A stretch of 33,169 nt of DNA from an uncultured bacterium (lineage in GTDB: Bacteria; Bacillota_I; Bacilli_A; RF39; UBA660): contig CAOJEC010000014.1 in the NCBI GenBank assembly GCA_948433885.1, forward strand, positions 1 to 33,169. The letters run 5' to 3'. The notes under the pieces were generated by a model. The model was not told the DNA's origin, searched no databases, and worked only from the letters and a program-made list of their open reading frames with translations. Below are positions 14,909-22,774 of the stretch, in pieces. The stretch's first letter is position 1; each line of letters opens with the position of its first letter. A program made the position numbers and the translations under genes.

Positions 14909-15577
14909 ATGAAACTAGAAGATTTAAAAGAAACATACGACAAACTTCAAATCACATACGGAGATCCGTCCCTCGATTCGGTTTACAATGGTGGATGTTC
15001 GAAGCAACCTGATATCATGTTCGTTTTCATGAATCCGACAGGAAGAAACATCGCTTCTAATAAAAATTGGACTGGCTTAAAAGCTCCATGGATTGGTACT
15101 AAAAATATATGGGATCTCTTCGATGCAACAAACCTCATCGATCCCGAATTATATAAAGAAATAAAATCCAAAAAAGGAGCAGAATGGACTTACGAATTTG
15201 CTCAAAAAGTTTACGACGACGTCACCGAGCACAAATTTTTTATAAACAATTTGGGAAAATGCACTCAAATCGATGCTCGTCCACTTCCCGACTCCGTGTA
15301 TCTAGAATATTTAGACCTTTTAAAAAAGGAGATAGAGATTGTAGATCCTAAAGTCATCATTCTATTCGGTAATCAAGTTAGTTCTATAGTTCTAAATCGT
15401 CCGATAAGTGTATCCAAAACGAGAAAAACCGAATTTCCACTTTGTATAAATGGAAAAACGTATCGTTGTTTCCCTGTATTTTACCCCGTAGGAAACGGTA
15501 GATTCAACATAGACAAATCGATCGAAGACATAATTTGGATAAAAGAAAACGTCGTAAATGAGGGAATAACTGCATGA
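14909..15577 (+). CDS. Uracil-DNA glycosylase superfamily-like protein
   Basis: 222 aa. The order of motifs follows the UDG family 4/5 fold: an initial PDIMFVFMNPTGRN (34-47) in place of the usual GEAPG loop, FINNLGKCTQIDARPL (about 110-125, equivalent to the N..KCRPP segment), KVIILFGNQVSSIVL (about 148-162, equivalent to VxLGxxA), and VFYPVGNGRFN (about 193-203) where active enzymes have HPS. The catalytic-loop residues differ from classical uracil glycosylases, so the substrate may be another base or a bound nucleotide. The stop overlaps the ATG of the next gene (ATGA), so the ATPase is translationally coupled and a joint role is likely. Confidence 0.7.
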   Translation: MKLEDLKETYDKLQITYGDPSLDSVYNGGCSKQPDIMFVFMNPTGRNIASNKNWTGLKAPWIGTKNIWDLFDATNLIDPELYKEIKSKKGAEWTYEFAQKVYDDVTEHKFFINNLGKCTQIDARPLPDSVYLEYLDLLKKEIEIVDPKVIILFGNQVSSIVLNRPISVSKTRKTEFPLCINGKTYRCFPVFYPVGNGRFNIDKSIEDIIWIKENVVNEGITA

Positions 15578-16425
15578 CATACTTAAAAAAATTCGAACTT
15601 TTAGACGATTTTCAAGAACACATTTCGTACGATGAAAGACGTATTCACAATAACACTTATCCTCTGCATATTTTCCCCGATAAGAACTTAAAGACTTTGA
15701 TTTTTTCTAATATTACGATCATCTACGGTGGAAACGGTTCGGGTAAATCGACACTTCTAAACATCATCTCTAGCAAACTCGATGCAGCGAGAAAAAATCC
15801 TTTCGAAAAAGGAGCATACTTCGACAATTATGTAAAAATGTGTTCTTTTGAAATGGACAATACACCGATAGAAATAAAATCTATCACTTCCGATGACGTA
15901 TTCGACTATCTATTGGATGTGAGAAGTATAAATACGGGTGTTCACCGTCGTAAAGAAGATTTGAGCCAAGAATACTTAAATCTCAAATATCACGATTGTG
16001 ACGCGAGCATATTCGAATATGAGACAGTCAAAGCCCAATACGAAGCTAAACACAAAACTATGTCAAAGTTCGTCCGCAATAGACTAGTAAACAACACGAT
16101 CGTAGAACAATCTAATGGAGAGTCTGCCCTTCTCTTTTGGGAAAAGGAAATAGTCGAAGACGGGCTCTACATTCTAGATGAGCCCGAGAATAGTCTATCG
16201 GCCGAAAATCAATTAAAACTCAAAACTTTCATAGAAGATTCTGTTCGCTTCTACAATTGCCAATTCATAATTTCTACGCACTCCCCATTTTTACTAGCAT
16301 TGTACGAAGCAACTGTTTACGATTTGGACAGTGAAGATGCCGAAACTCCAAAAAAATGGACAACTTTAAAAAATGTAAAAACTTATTTTGACTTCTTCAT
16401 GGAAAGAAAAGACGAATTCGAATAG
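15574..16425 (+). CDS. ABC-type AAA ATPase (SMC/RecF-like, stand-alone)
   Basis: 283 aa. Walker A GGNGSGKST (52-60), a signature-like SNGES (near 189), Walker B LYILDEPENSLS (about 202-213) and an H-loop STHSPF (about 237-242). There is no membrane part, coiled-coil arm or TOPRIM domain, so it belongs to the small stand-alone predicted ATPases rather than to transporters or OLD nucleases. It is translationally coupled to the UDG-like gene by a 4-nt overlap. ATP-driven assembly on DNA together with the glycosylase-like partner is the simplest inference. No terminator is seen right after the stop. Confidence 0.85.
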   Translation: MTYLKKFELLDDFQEHISYDERRIHNNTYPLHIFPDKNLKTLIFSNITIIYGGNGSGKSTLLNIISSKLDAARKNPFEKGAYFDNYVKMCSFEMDNTPIEIKSITSDDVFDYLLDVRSINTGVHRRKEDLSQEYLNLKYHDCDASIFEYETVKAQYEAKHKTMSKFVRNRLVNNTIVEQSNGESALLFWEKEIVEDGLYILDEPENSLSAENQLKLKTFIEDSVRFYNCQFIISTHSPFLLALYEATVYDLDSEDAETPKKWTTLKNVKTYFDFFMERKDEFE

Positions 16426-16657
16426 AATAACTCGCACTATGATTCACATTATTCTTGACCGTAATTAACGTTAAAAGAATTAAAAAAAGAAAGCCCAACA
16501 GCGAGAATCCATAATTCATACACATTCTCACGTACTTTCCATGTATTTGGGACACAGTCCACTGGAAATAGATTTGTTACCAATCTCATAGATTTCTTCT
16601 TATGATGAAATGTTTCCTCTCATCACGAGCACAATAGCCCAATGACTCTCGGTGACA
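16426..16657. other. Intergenic stretch without a recognisable gene
   Basis: Apart from the palindrome TTAACGTTAA near 16466, I see no open frame with a ribosome site, no RNA fold that I recognise and no repeat. A short minus-strand hydrophobic run (ELWILAVGLSFFNSF) could be a gene scrap, but the support is weak. Confidence 0.4.
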
Positions 16658-16807
16658 TTAGTAAGTACTAATCTTAACAGGTAGCTGAGGCGCGACGGCA
16701 CCACCGGTGTTATTGACATTCGTATTGCTCAAGTTGCCGTTAGTGTTCACATTGAATACATTAGCATTGCCGTTATAATTGTAAGGCGAGAGCGACCAAA
16801 AAAGTCT
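16658..16807 (-). pseudogene. Fragment of an Asn-rich surface-protein domain (DUF6273-like)
   Basis: Minus-strand translation gives FWSLSPYNYNGNANVFNVN, TNGNLSNTNVNNTGG and a degenerate VAPQLPVK before TAA at 16658-16660. The pattern WSLSP..., a 'V..NG.L' repeat and a closing G[VR]xP is what I would expect for the C-terminal end of DUF6273-type domains found in secreted Firmicutes proteins. The upstream frame has no start with a ribosome site and no matching domain. Base composition is visibly richer in G+C than the flanks. It is probably a relic. Confidence 0.4.
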
Positions 16808-16926
16808 TCGCATCTTTAAACAAAAGAACGCCCGACATGACAAAGCATAAAGACAAAATTCAACATTCAACCTATTCCCTATAGTATTGTATCAATAAAA
16901 GAACGATTAGAAAACATCTTTTCATC

Positions 16927-16976
16927 AAAAAAAGAGACTGTCCATATTAGAAAGTTTTGAGACAGTTTCTTTTTTT
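16927..16976 (-). terminator. Terminator of the aspS operon
   Basis: The A-rich arm 16927-16942 ends in GACTGTC; it pairs with GACAGT (16961-16966) followed by TTCTTTTTTT. T-rich on the minus strand as well, it lies 22 nt beyond the aspS stop. Confidence 0.75.
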
Positions 16977-16997
16977 ATGTGCAAATTTTAAAATTTT

Positions 16998-18287
16998 TTA
17001 TGGATTCAACCTATTTGGGCCACGGAATATGAACTCTGTTTCCTTTAAACTAGGCAATCCCAATAACAACATAGTGAGTCTATCGACTCCCAAACCGAAT
17101 CCACCGTGAGGAGGACATCCATATTTGAAAAACTCCAAATAAAATTCGACGTCCTTGCTTAATCCCTTTTCTTCGGCTTGCTTTTTCAAAATTTCATAAC
17201 GGTGTTCTCTTTGAGCTCCCGTAGTTATTTCGACGCCTCTCCAAAGCAAATCGTATCCCAAAGGCATACCTGCATCATCTCTCATATGATAAAATGCTCT
17301 CTTATCAGGTTTGAAATCGGTGACGAAGATGAACTCCGAACCAAATTCTTCCATTGCATACTGACAAGCCAACTTCTCTGCTTCGCTCGTCAAATCGGTC
17401 TTTTCAGATTCTTCTACTTTATAGCCGTATCTCTTTTCGATTTCCGAATAAACATCTTCCAACTTGACACGCGGAAAAGGTTTGTCGGGAACGACGACAG
17501 GTTTATCGAACAAGGAAGCGATCTCATCACCGTACTTCTCAGAAATCTTGCTTAAAGCATGAGTGAGCAAAGCCTCTTCCAAATCCATTACATCTTCATA
17601 TGAATCTATATAAGAGAACTCGACATCGAATCCTGTAAACTCCGTACTGTGTCTATTAGTAAAAGATTTCTCCGCTCTGAAAACCGGCCCAACTTCGAAA
17701 ATACGATCTAGTCCGGCAGCCATCGCCATTTGTTTATAAAACTGTGGAGATTGAGCTAAATAAGCATTACCATCGAAATACTTGACTTCGAATACATCCG
17801 AACCCGATTCGCTAGCTGTACCGATCAACTTCGGTGTATGAATTTCCGTAAAGGAATTTTCGTACATGTATTCTCTCATCGCCTCGACTAGAGCACTTTG
17901 AATCTTGAATATCATAGTATTACGTTCACTACGCAAATCGACCCATCTATAATCGAGTCTAGAATCTATCTCCGCACCTTCATCTATAGGACTAGGTGCC
18001 GCAATCGACTCGATATTTATACCGGTTGGAATGAACTCGCATCCTCCATTTTTGACATATTCGCTTTTGACCATCTTTCCATCTATACTGATGACTGAGC
18101 CGACTGTACACTTCGATACATCTTCTATGAGAGAAGCACATTCTTCTTTCGAAAAAGACACTTGTATCTCTCCAGTTATATCTTTGAGCATGACGAAAGT
18201 CATGTACTTAGTATCGCGTACCTTCGTGACGAACCCTGCAATCTTCGTCGTCTCATTTTCATTCAATTCTTTTATATAAGTTCTCAT
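16998..18287 (-). CDS. aspS: Aspartyl-tRNA synthetase, short archaeal-like type
   Basis: 429 aa. An N-terminal OB-fold anticodon domain (about 1-100), then a class II core: motif 2 FRAE (203-206) with NRHSTEFTGFDVE, and motif 3 GLGVDR (398-403) in PPHGGFGLGVDRLTMLLLG. The roughly 130-residue GAD insert of ordinary bacterial AspRS (about 590 aa) is absent, which places this with archaeal/eukaryotic-type AspRS and the bacterial AspRS2. AspRS2 enzymes are often non-discriminating and charge tRNA-Asn for GatCAB; that is an inference here. The ATG overlaps the stop of the preceding HAD gene (ATGA). It is the last gene of the T-box operon. Confidence 0.93.
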   Translation of the reverse strand: MRTYIKELNENETTKIAGFVTKVRDTKYMTFVMLKDITGEIQVSFSKEECASLIEDVSKCTVGSVISIDGKMVKSEYVKNGGCEFIPTGINIESIAAPSPIDEGAEIDSRLDYRWVDLRSERNTMIFKIQSALVEAMREYMYENSFTEIHTPKLIGTASESGSDVFEVKYFDGNAYLAQSPQFYKQMAMAAGLDRIFEVGPVFRAEKSFTNRHSTEFTGFDVEFSYIDSYEDVMDLEEALLTHALSKISEKYGDEIASLFDKPVVVPDKPFPRVKLEDVYSEIEKRYGYKVEESEKTDLTSEAEKLACQYAMEEFGSEFIFVTDFKPDKRAFYHMRDDAGMPLGYDLLWRGVEITTGAQREHRYEILKKQAEEKGLSKDVEFYLEFFKYGCPPHGGFGLGVDRLTMLLLGLPSLKETEFIFRGPNRLNP

Positions 18288-19093
18288 ATAGTAATTTTCT
18301 TCTCCTTATCTATTTCATTCATCATAGTAAAGTAATCTTCTCCTGGCTCCATCACCAAATCGAACCCTTCCAAAGATTTTAAATGGTCCTGATCAACCGT
18401 ATCTTGGGCGACAAATGCGACCTTCAATACTTGATTATGTGTCGATTCATCGACCATTTTCAAATCGCTTTCTTGATCACCCAAAAGTAAGACCTTGCTT
18501 CTATTGGCCACTCGTGCTTTGATATCTTCGGGAAGAGACACTTCATTTTTATTTAAACTGTGTATGATATTGCCCTCTACTCCCGTCGCGACACCATCCG
18601 TGAAAGTTATCTTGTTACTACTTATATATATATTATCATAAAGACAACCATTGTTGCGTAAGAAACACTCGATAAAATTTCCGAGCCCTGCACTTATTAT
18701 GATGAGTGGAACTCCTCGCTCAGCCAATGATTTCAAAAAAGCATTCGCGCCATTTCTGAATTCCATTATACGTAAATCCATTGCTGCTTTTTCGAACAGT
18801 TCCTCTTTGATTCCATATTTGATGAACAAATTGATATGCAATTCGAACCACTCTTTGACCAAACGCGACTTTTCTTCTAAAGGCATATCTGGATCGATCT
18901 CTATCGGTCTATACTTTTCGTAAAGAGCATCTCGATCTGCCGCATATTCTCGAGGAACCAAGTCGGACGAAGCCAAAATAGACCAAGAAGTCTTACTGTT
19001 TCCATTTGTTATAGTTCTATCGAAATCGGCAACGACATACCAATCGTTCCAATCTTCTATTTTCATCGTTTCGTTTTTTCCATTTTTTATCAT
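18284..19093 (-). CDS. HAD phosphatase, pyrimidine 5'-nucleotidase (UMPH-1)-like
   Basis: 269 aa. HAD motif I DFDRTIT (23-29; D23 nucleophile, D25 acid/base), motif II IIISAG (about 135-140) and motif IV LLGDQESDLKMV (about 203-214). A helical cap between motifs I and II (PLEEKSRLVKEWFELH and following) is C1-type, as in the UMPH-1 (NT5C3) family that removes phosphate from UMP/CMP. The exact substrate is not certain. AGGAGG precedes the ATG. The stop overlaps the aspS start, and the HisRS-like gene ends 13 nt upstream, so it is the middle gene of a T-box-controlled transcript. Confidence 0.8.
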   Translation of the reverse strand: MIKNGKNETMKIEDWNDWYVVADFDRTITNGNSKTSWSILASSDLVPREYAADRDALYEKYRPIEIDPDMPLEEKSRLVKEWFELHINLFIKYGIKEELFEKAAMDLRIMEFRNGANAFLKSLAERGVPLIIISAGLGNFIECFLRNNGCLYDNIYISSNKITFTDGVATGVEGNIIHSLNKNEVSLPEDIKARVANRSKVLLLGDQESDLKMVDESTHNQVLKVAFVAQDTVDQDHLKSLEGFDLVMEPGEDYFTMMNEIDKEKKITI

Positions 19094-19106
19094 AATCGCT
19101 TTCCTC

Positions 19107-19919
19107 CTATATGAAAGCCAATTCTTCTATCAAATTGTCTATCATCACCGTTTTAATTTCCTTAGTACCCATATCGATCAATTTCACTTGATATTTGGCA
19201 ATATCTTCCTTGTCAAATGTTATTAACAAAGAAGCATTTACATTCTCACTCGTCGCTTGCTTCAAAGAATAATCGACTTCTACCTTTAATCCCGCATCGC
19301 GAAGGTCGGTTCCTATTATAAAAGCATCGTCCAATACTTCTTCCATAGTAGGTGCGACATAGACATCGATAGGAGCTTGCTTGTATTTGTACTCGACCAT
19401 ATCGGCGAATGCGTCATAATTCATTTCCATGAACACCTTATCACTGAGTGTTCCTACTAGGCCACCGAAGGCGACCTCCTCTTCGCCCACATATACTATA
19501 AAAGTAGTCGTCTCTTCTTTTCCTAAACTAACAGGAATATTAACGACTTCCAAAGTCTCTTGTATAAATTCGGAGTCTTTTCCATTCACTTCGACAGTGA
19601 CTTCTTCTACATTCAAATTCATAAGAAACTTCACGGTCATGTTTATCATTTCTACTATCGAATACGTCGATTTCACGTCGGCAAGAGCACCCAAAATGAA
19701 CAACTCTTCTTCACCTTTTTGAATGCCATAAAAATATATTTTACTCGTGTCTTTAGTTTCAATAGCCATCGCTTCACTTACTATGTCCTTACAAACACAG
19801 CCATCTTCGTCTATCGAAGGGACCTTTATTCCCTCGAAATTGTTCAATTCACAAGTTCCTTTGAATACATCGACAACATACTCGAACTTGCGCATCTCGT
19901 CTCCTACTAATTTCATCAT
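19107..19919 (-). CDS. Degenerate histidyl-tRNA synthetase paralogue
   Basis: 270 aa, against about 420 for HisRS. The first 30 residues (FEYVVDVFKGTCELNNFEGIKVPS) match the first helix and strand of the HisRS core. The last 90 (APIDVYVAPT..., LRDAGLKVEVDYSLKQATSEN, LITFDKEDIAKYQVKLIDM) match the HisRS anticodon-binding domain. The middle is shortened and lacks motif 2 and 3 arginines and the HisA/HisB boxes, so aminoacylation is unlikely. HisZ-like regulatory or tRNA-binding roles are possible. The start at 19919 follows AGAGGAGG by a few bases; a second ATG comes directly after it. First gene of the T-box operon, upstream of the HAD gene and aspS. Confidence 0.7.
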   Translation of the reverse strand: MMKLVGDEMRKFEYVVDVFKGTCELNNFEGIKVPSIDEDGCVCKDIVSEAMAIETKDTSKIYFYGIQKGEEELFILGALADVKSTYSIVEMINMTVKFLMNLNVEEVTVEVNGKDSEFIQETLEVVNIPVSLGKEETTTFIVYVGEEEVAFGGLVGTLSDKVFMEMNYDAFADMVEYKYKQAPIDVYVAPTMEEVLDDAFIIGTDLRDAGLKVEVDYSLKQATSENVNASLLITFDKEDIAKYQVKLIDMGTKEIKTVMIDNLIEELAFI

Positions 19920-19929
19920 TTTTCCTCCT

Positions 19930-20146
19930 CTAAACAAAAAGACCATCGTTGCATAGGGACGGATACAACTCCGCGGTGCCACCCTATTTCACAATAGTCA
20001 TTGTACTCTTTTAATCGATCCTTAACGCGGTTATCGAACGATGGTGTTATCTACAAAAGTGTCTTCCCACGATCGATCTATGAACATTCCACCGACAGTT
20101 CACTCTCTTAGAAAATCGTATACATGGTACTCTTCTTTTCACCAAA
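19930..20146 (-). promoter_or_regulatory. T-box riboswitch leader, probably tRNA-Asp-responsive
   Basis: The minus strand contains the canonical T-box AGGGTGGCACCGCGG (19985-19971), with CCGTCCCTAT downstream forming the antiterminator partner. About 120 nt upstream are stem I elements: AGAGAGTGAAC, GGTGGAA and a specifier-loop-like GAAGACA, where GAC (20063-20061) is an Asp codon; the overlapping CAC (His) is the alternative. The -10 TATAAT lies at 20153-20158; a TTGACA at 20181-20186 is 22 nt away, too far for a standard spacer. A perfect 9-bp inverted repeat, ACCATCGTT (20045-20037)/AACGATGGT (19950-19942), flanks the T-box and its 3' arm runs into CTTTTTGTTT. No normal GGGACG terminator arm is present. 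The leader is about 220 nt. Confidence 0.88.
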
Positions 20147-20216
20147 AATACAATTATAGTTTAGTTCAAAATGACGAAGATGTCAAGATCTTCAAACTCG
20201 AAATAATACCCAAAAG

Positions 20217-20243
20217 AAAAAACGATTTCTTTTCTAAAATCGC
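20217..20243 (-). terminator. Terminator of the sortase gene
   Basis: On the minus strand CGATTT (20242-20237) pairs with AAATCG (20228-20223), followed by TTTTTTC. It lies 11 nt after the sortase stop and separates it from the T-box promoter. Confidence 0.75.
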
Positions 20244-20253
20244 TTTGCATATT

Positions 20254-21375
20254 TCAACTCTTCATTTGCATTTTTACCAATTTTGCATGTACAACTGTTT
20301 TAGAAGTGTTGGTATGACAAGTCGAAAGGGTGATGATTTTATCTTCTCGACCTATCGAAGTACCAAAATCGACCTGACTTCTACTAGCTAAAGTATTAAA
20401 GAAATCTAACTTTTCTTCGTCATTTTCAAACTTGTTTAGAAGATAATAATTTTCCGTATCTATGGTGTAGGCCGAGAACATTTGAAATACCATATTCGCC
20501 TTATCCGTCGAAACGTAGATCAAATATTCATCTCTTTCCTGACGCCATTTTTCTTCCAAGATCAACTTGAGAGAACCGAACATCGCATAGTTTCTTCTAT
20601 TGTGTCCATAAATGATCGTATTATCGTTGAGTTCATTCCAATCGTTCCTAAAATCGCCAAAAATCCATCCGGCCGAATTCGGTGTTCGATCGTACGAATG
20701 ATTCAAATAGAATTCGTTGTCGACCGTTTGAACTATAGGTGCACTTATATCCAACCCGTCGATCTTTATGTAACTGACTGTATCCGAGTTCACTTTCTTC
20801 AATTTGGAAAAATCTACATCGACCACCGACAACTTAGAATAATCGATCCTCTCACCTTCGGAAGAAGGATGAACGACCAAATTTTGAAGTTGATCATTTT
20901 CCAAATCGTCAGAAGTGACTACCTTCTCCGTTACGAGATCGCGAACATTTTCCATTTGTTGTTCACTATCATCGTTTTCGTTACCCCAAAGACCCACTTT
21001 TGTAGCACAATAAACCGCGGTGAAGCACAAGACGAAAGCCAAAAGTAAAGAAATAATTTTTTCACTTTTTTTCACACGCTTCTTTTTTGTGCTCTTTTTA
21101 GGCTTAACTTCTCTTACAACTTCACTATTTAAAAGTTCTTTCTTTTCTTCTAAAACATAAGTCGTACTTTCCCTTCTAGAAGACATCGTAGGTAGTTCAG
21201 CTGCTTCGTAATCGTCCGCATCGGTTAAAACTACCTTTTTAGAACCTCTTCTAGTCAATGCTTTTCTTTGGAAAGAAGATTTGGAAGCAACATCAGTTAT
21301 TCCCACTATCTTAGGCAAATCGGAATGAACTTTTCTTTGTAGTTCTTCGACATCGTTAATTTTCTTTTCGTTCAT
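20254..21375 (-). CDS. Class B-like sortase
   Basis: 373 aa, a membrane transpeptidase. Residues 1-105 are an unusually long, basic and Ser/Thr-rich cytoplasmic tail; one membrane span follows (106-124), then a linker and the sortase fold (about 185-373). IDGLDISAPIVQ (205-216), LNHSYD, GWIFGDFRN, IIYGHN with catalytic H258, and TLSTC (349-353) with catalytic C353 are of class B type. The position of the catalytic arginine (TLSTC-N5-R-xVV) holds K359 in HTNTSKTVVHAKL. It should cleave a sorting signal and join the protein to the cell wall; the gene just upstream encodes a protein ending in NPQTFD plus a membrane tail. GGGTGA precedes the ATG. Confidence 0.88.
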   Translation of the reverse strand: MNEKKINDVEELQRKVHSDLPKIVGITDVASKSSFQRKALTRRGSKKVVLTDADDYEAAELPTMSSRRESTTYVLEEKKELLNSEVVREVKPKKSTKKKRVKKSEKIISLLLAFVLCFTAVYCATKVGLWGNENDDSEQQMENVRDLVTEKVVTSDDLENDQLQNLVVHPSSEGERIDYSKLSVVDVDFSKLKKVNSDTVSYIKIDGLDISAPIVQTVDNEFYLNHSYDRTPNSAGWIFGDFRNDWNELNDNTIIYGHNRRNYAMFGSLKLILEEKWRQERDEYLIYVSTDKANMVFQMFSAYTIDTENYYLLNKFENDEEKLDFFNTLASRSQVDFGTSIGREDKIITLSTCHTNTSKTVVHAKLVKMQMKS

Positions 21376-21405
21376 TCTCGTTCACCCTTTCTATCCTGTT
21401 TTATA

Positions 21406-21445
21406 GAAAAAAGACAATAATCGGCACTTATCATCTTTCTTTTTC
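21406..21445 (-). terminator. Possible terminator between surface protein and sortase genes
   Basis: On the minus strand GAAAAAGAAAGATGATAA (21445-21428) pairs imperfectly, with G-T pairs, with TTATTGTCTTTTTTC (21420-21406) around GTGCCGA. It is weak enough to allow read-through into the sortase gene, for which I see no clear separate promoter. Confidence 0.45.
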
Positions 21446-21464
21446 ATAAATTATTTCAAAATGA

Positions 21465-22721
21465 TCAATTTAGATTCTTTTTTAACAATAACCCTGCTCC
21501 ACCGATACTGATTACAGCAAGACCTGCATAAATAGTTACACCATCGAAAGTTTGAGGATTATCGACGCCCGGATCTTTAGGATCTTCAGGTTTTTCAGGA
21601 TCAGTAGGTTCTTCAGGATCAGTAGGTTCTTCAGGATCTACTGGATCGGTTGGTTTACTAGGTTCTTCGACCTTTCCATCGAATACTTCGTCGTTTTTGA
21701 CAACAACGGTCTTTTCTTCATCGCCCAATACGATGACACTCAAGTCTTTACCTGATTTGTTTTCTATAAATGCTCCTTCTTCCATCTTGAGCATTCCTTC
21801 GGTGACCTCTACACCATTTGCGATGACCAACTTTTTGCCAGACAAAACGATAGTTTCTTCGGTGATATTCTTGTTTAATACGAGAGTCGCACCTTCGGCC
21901 AAGTAATTTAATGCTTCTTTTGTAGCAGTGATCTTACCATTTACCTCTAGAGCCACGTCATCTCTCTTTGTATCGCGACGAACGAAATTATCGGAAATGA
22001 TCACATTCTCACCTTCGAAAGAAACATTGTTAGTATGTTTTTCACTTGAATCTTCAGATGCTGCATCGTATTTCCCCAAAATTACAGGCCAATAAGCATC
22101 CAAAGTAGAATTGTTTATAGTGACATTCGCATCGTATGCTTTGCCTCCATATAAGATACTCATCGTCAAGATAGATGCACCATTCGGCACTGCTGCACCC
22201 TTGATAGTTGAATTATCTACTCTAGTGTTACCATAGTTCATGATCGCACCCGCTGTTCCAGATTCGGATGTAACTGTCGAATTTTTGACAGTCATCACAG
22301 TTCCTTCCTCAGCTTTGAGTGCTGTCCAATAAGCATCCAATTTGACGCCTTCGACAGTTAGAGATTTGTTGTTGCGAATACAAGATGATGATTTAGTCTC
22401 TTGAACAGTACCATCGACAACTGATTCCTCTTTCTCACATACGACCGATCCATTTTTGATCGTCAAATCGGTAGAACTGTTGATCAAGTAGCCGTATTTG
22501 ACTCCTCTAGATAATGTATGACCTGCCAAATCTATCGTTTTGATGTTGCTATTCTCTCCTAGTACCAAAGTTGAAGCCAACTTGACATCATCAGTCAATG
22601 TGACTACTCCATTTGCGTCCGGTTCTGGTAAAGTTGTTTGTAGTGCTTGCGTTTTCATAGGATTGAATACACAAGCCGTTGCGAAAACTCCTAATAAACC
22701 GAGTTTATTCAATGTTTTCAT
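21465..22721 (-). CDS. Secreted beta-helix surface protein with NPQTFD sorting signal
   Basis: 418 aa. A signal peptide (1-26, MKTLNKLGLLGVFATACVFN with ALQ cleavage near 26-28) leads a long strand-repeat region (about 35-340) with right-handed beta-helix spacing (LTIKNGSVV, LTVEGVKLD, MTVKNSTVT, VTINNSTLD). An acidic Pro-rich linker follows with EEPTDP repeats (about 352-385), then NPQTFD, a hydrophobic span (IYAGLAVISIGGAGLLL) and KKNLN. This is a complete cell-wall sorting signal of the NPQT[NGF] type used by class B-like sortases. AAGGAGGA precedes the ATG. The sortase gene follows 89 nt downstream. The ligand is unknown; adhesion or glycan binding is only a guess. Confidence 0.85.
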   Translation of the reverse strand: MKTLNKLGLLGVFATACVFNPMKTQALQTTLPEPDANGVVTLTDDVKLASTLVLGENSNIKTIDLAGHTLSRGVKYGYLINSSTDLTIKNGSVVCEKEESVVDGTVQETKSSSCIRNNKSLTVEGVKLDAYWTALKAEEGTVMTVKNSTVTSESGTAGAIMNYGNTRVDNSTIKGAAVPNGASILTMSILYGGKAYDANVTINNSTLDAYWPVILGKYDAASEDSSEKHTNNVSFEGENVIISDNFVRRDTKRDDVALEVNGKITATKEALNYLAEGATLVLNKNITEETIVLSGKKLVIANGVEVTEGMLKMEEGAFIENKSGKDLSVIVLGDEEKTVVVKNDEVFDGKVEEPSKPTDPVDPEEPTDPEEPTDPEKPEDPKDPGVDNPQTFDGVTIYAGLAVISIGGAGLLLKKNLN

Positions 22722-22745
22722 AATTGTTCCTCCTTTTTATTTGAT

Positions 22746-22761
22746 GAGGAGTTATCTCCTC
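22746..22761 (-). promoter_or_regulatory. Leader hairpin that can compete for the ribosome site
   Basis: GAGGAG-ATAA-CTCCTC in the mRNA leader of the surface protein gene. The CTCCTC arm can pair either with GAGGAG upstream or with the true ribosome site AAGGAGG 12 nt downstream, which suggests translational tuning. Confidence 0.4.
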
Positions 22762-22774
22762 TTCTACTATGCCC

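Noticed and set aside
16658-16870. Asn-rich segment as the variable region of a diversity-generating retroelement
   Set aside because: No reverse transcriptase, template repeat or second copy is visible; a decayed surface domain explains it better.
17178-17555. 125-aa open frame on the + strand
   Set aside because: It lies entirely inside aspS on the other strand.
20482-21048. 188-aa open frame on the + strand
   Set aside because: It is a shadow of the sortase gene; its translation has no protein-like pattern.
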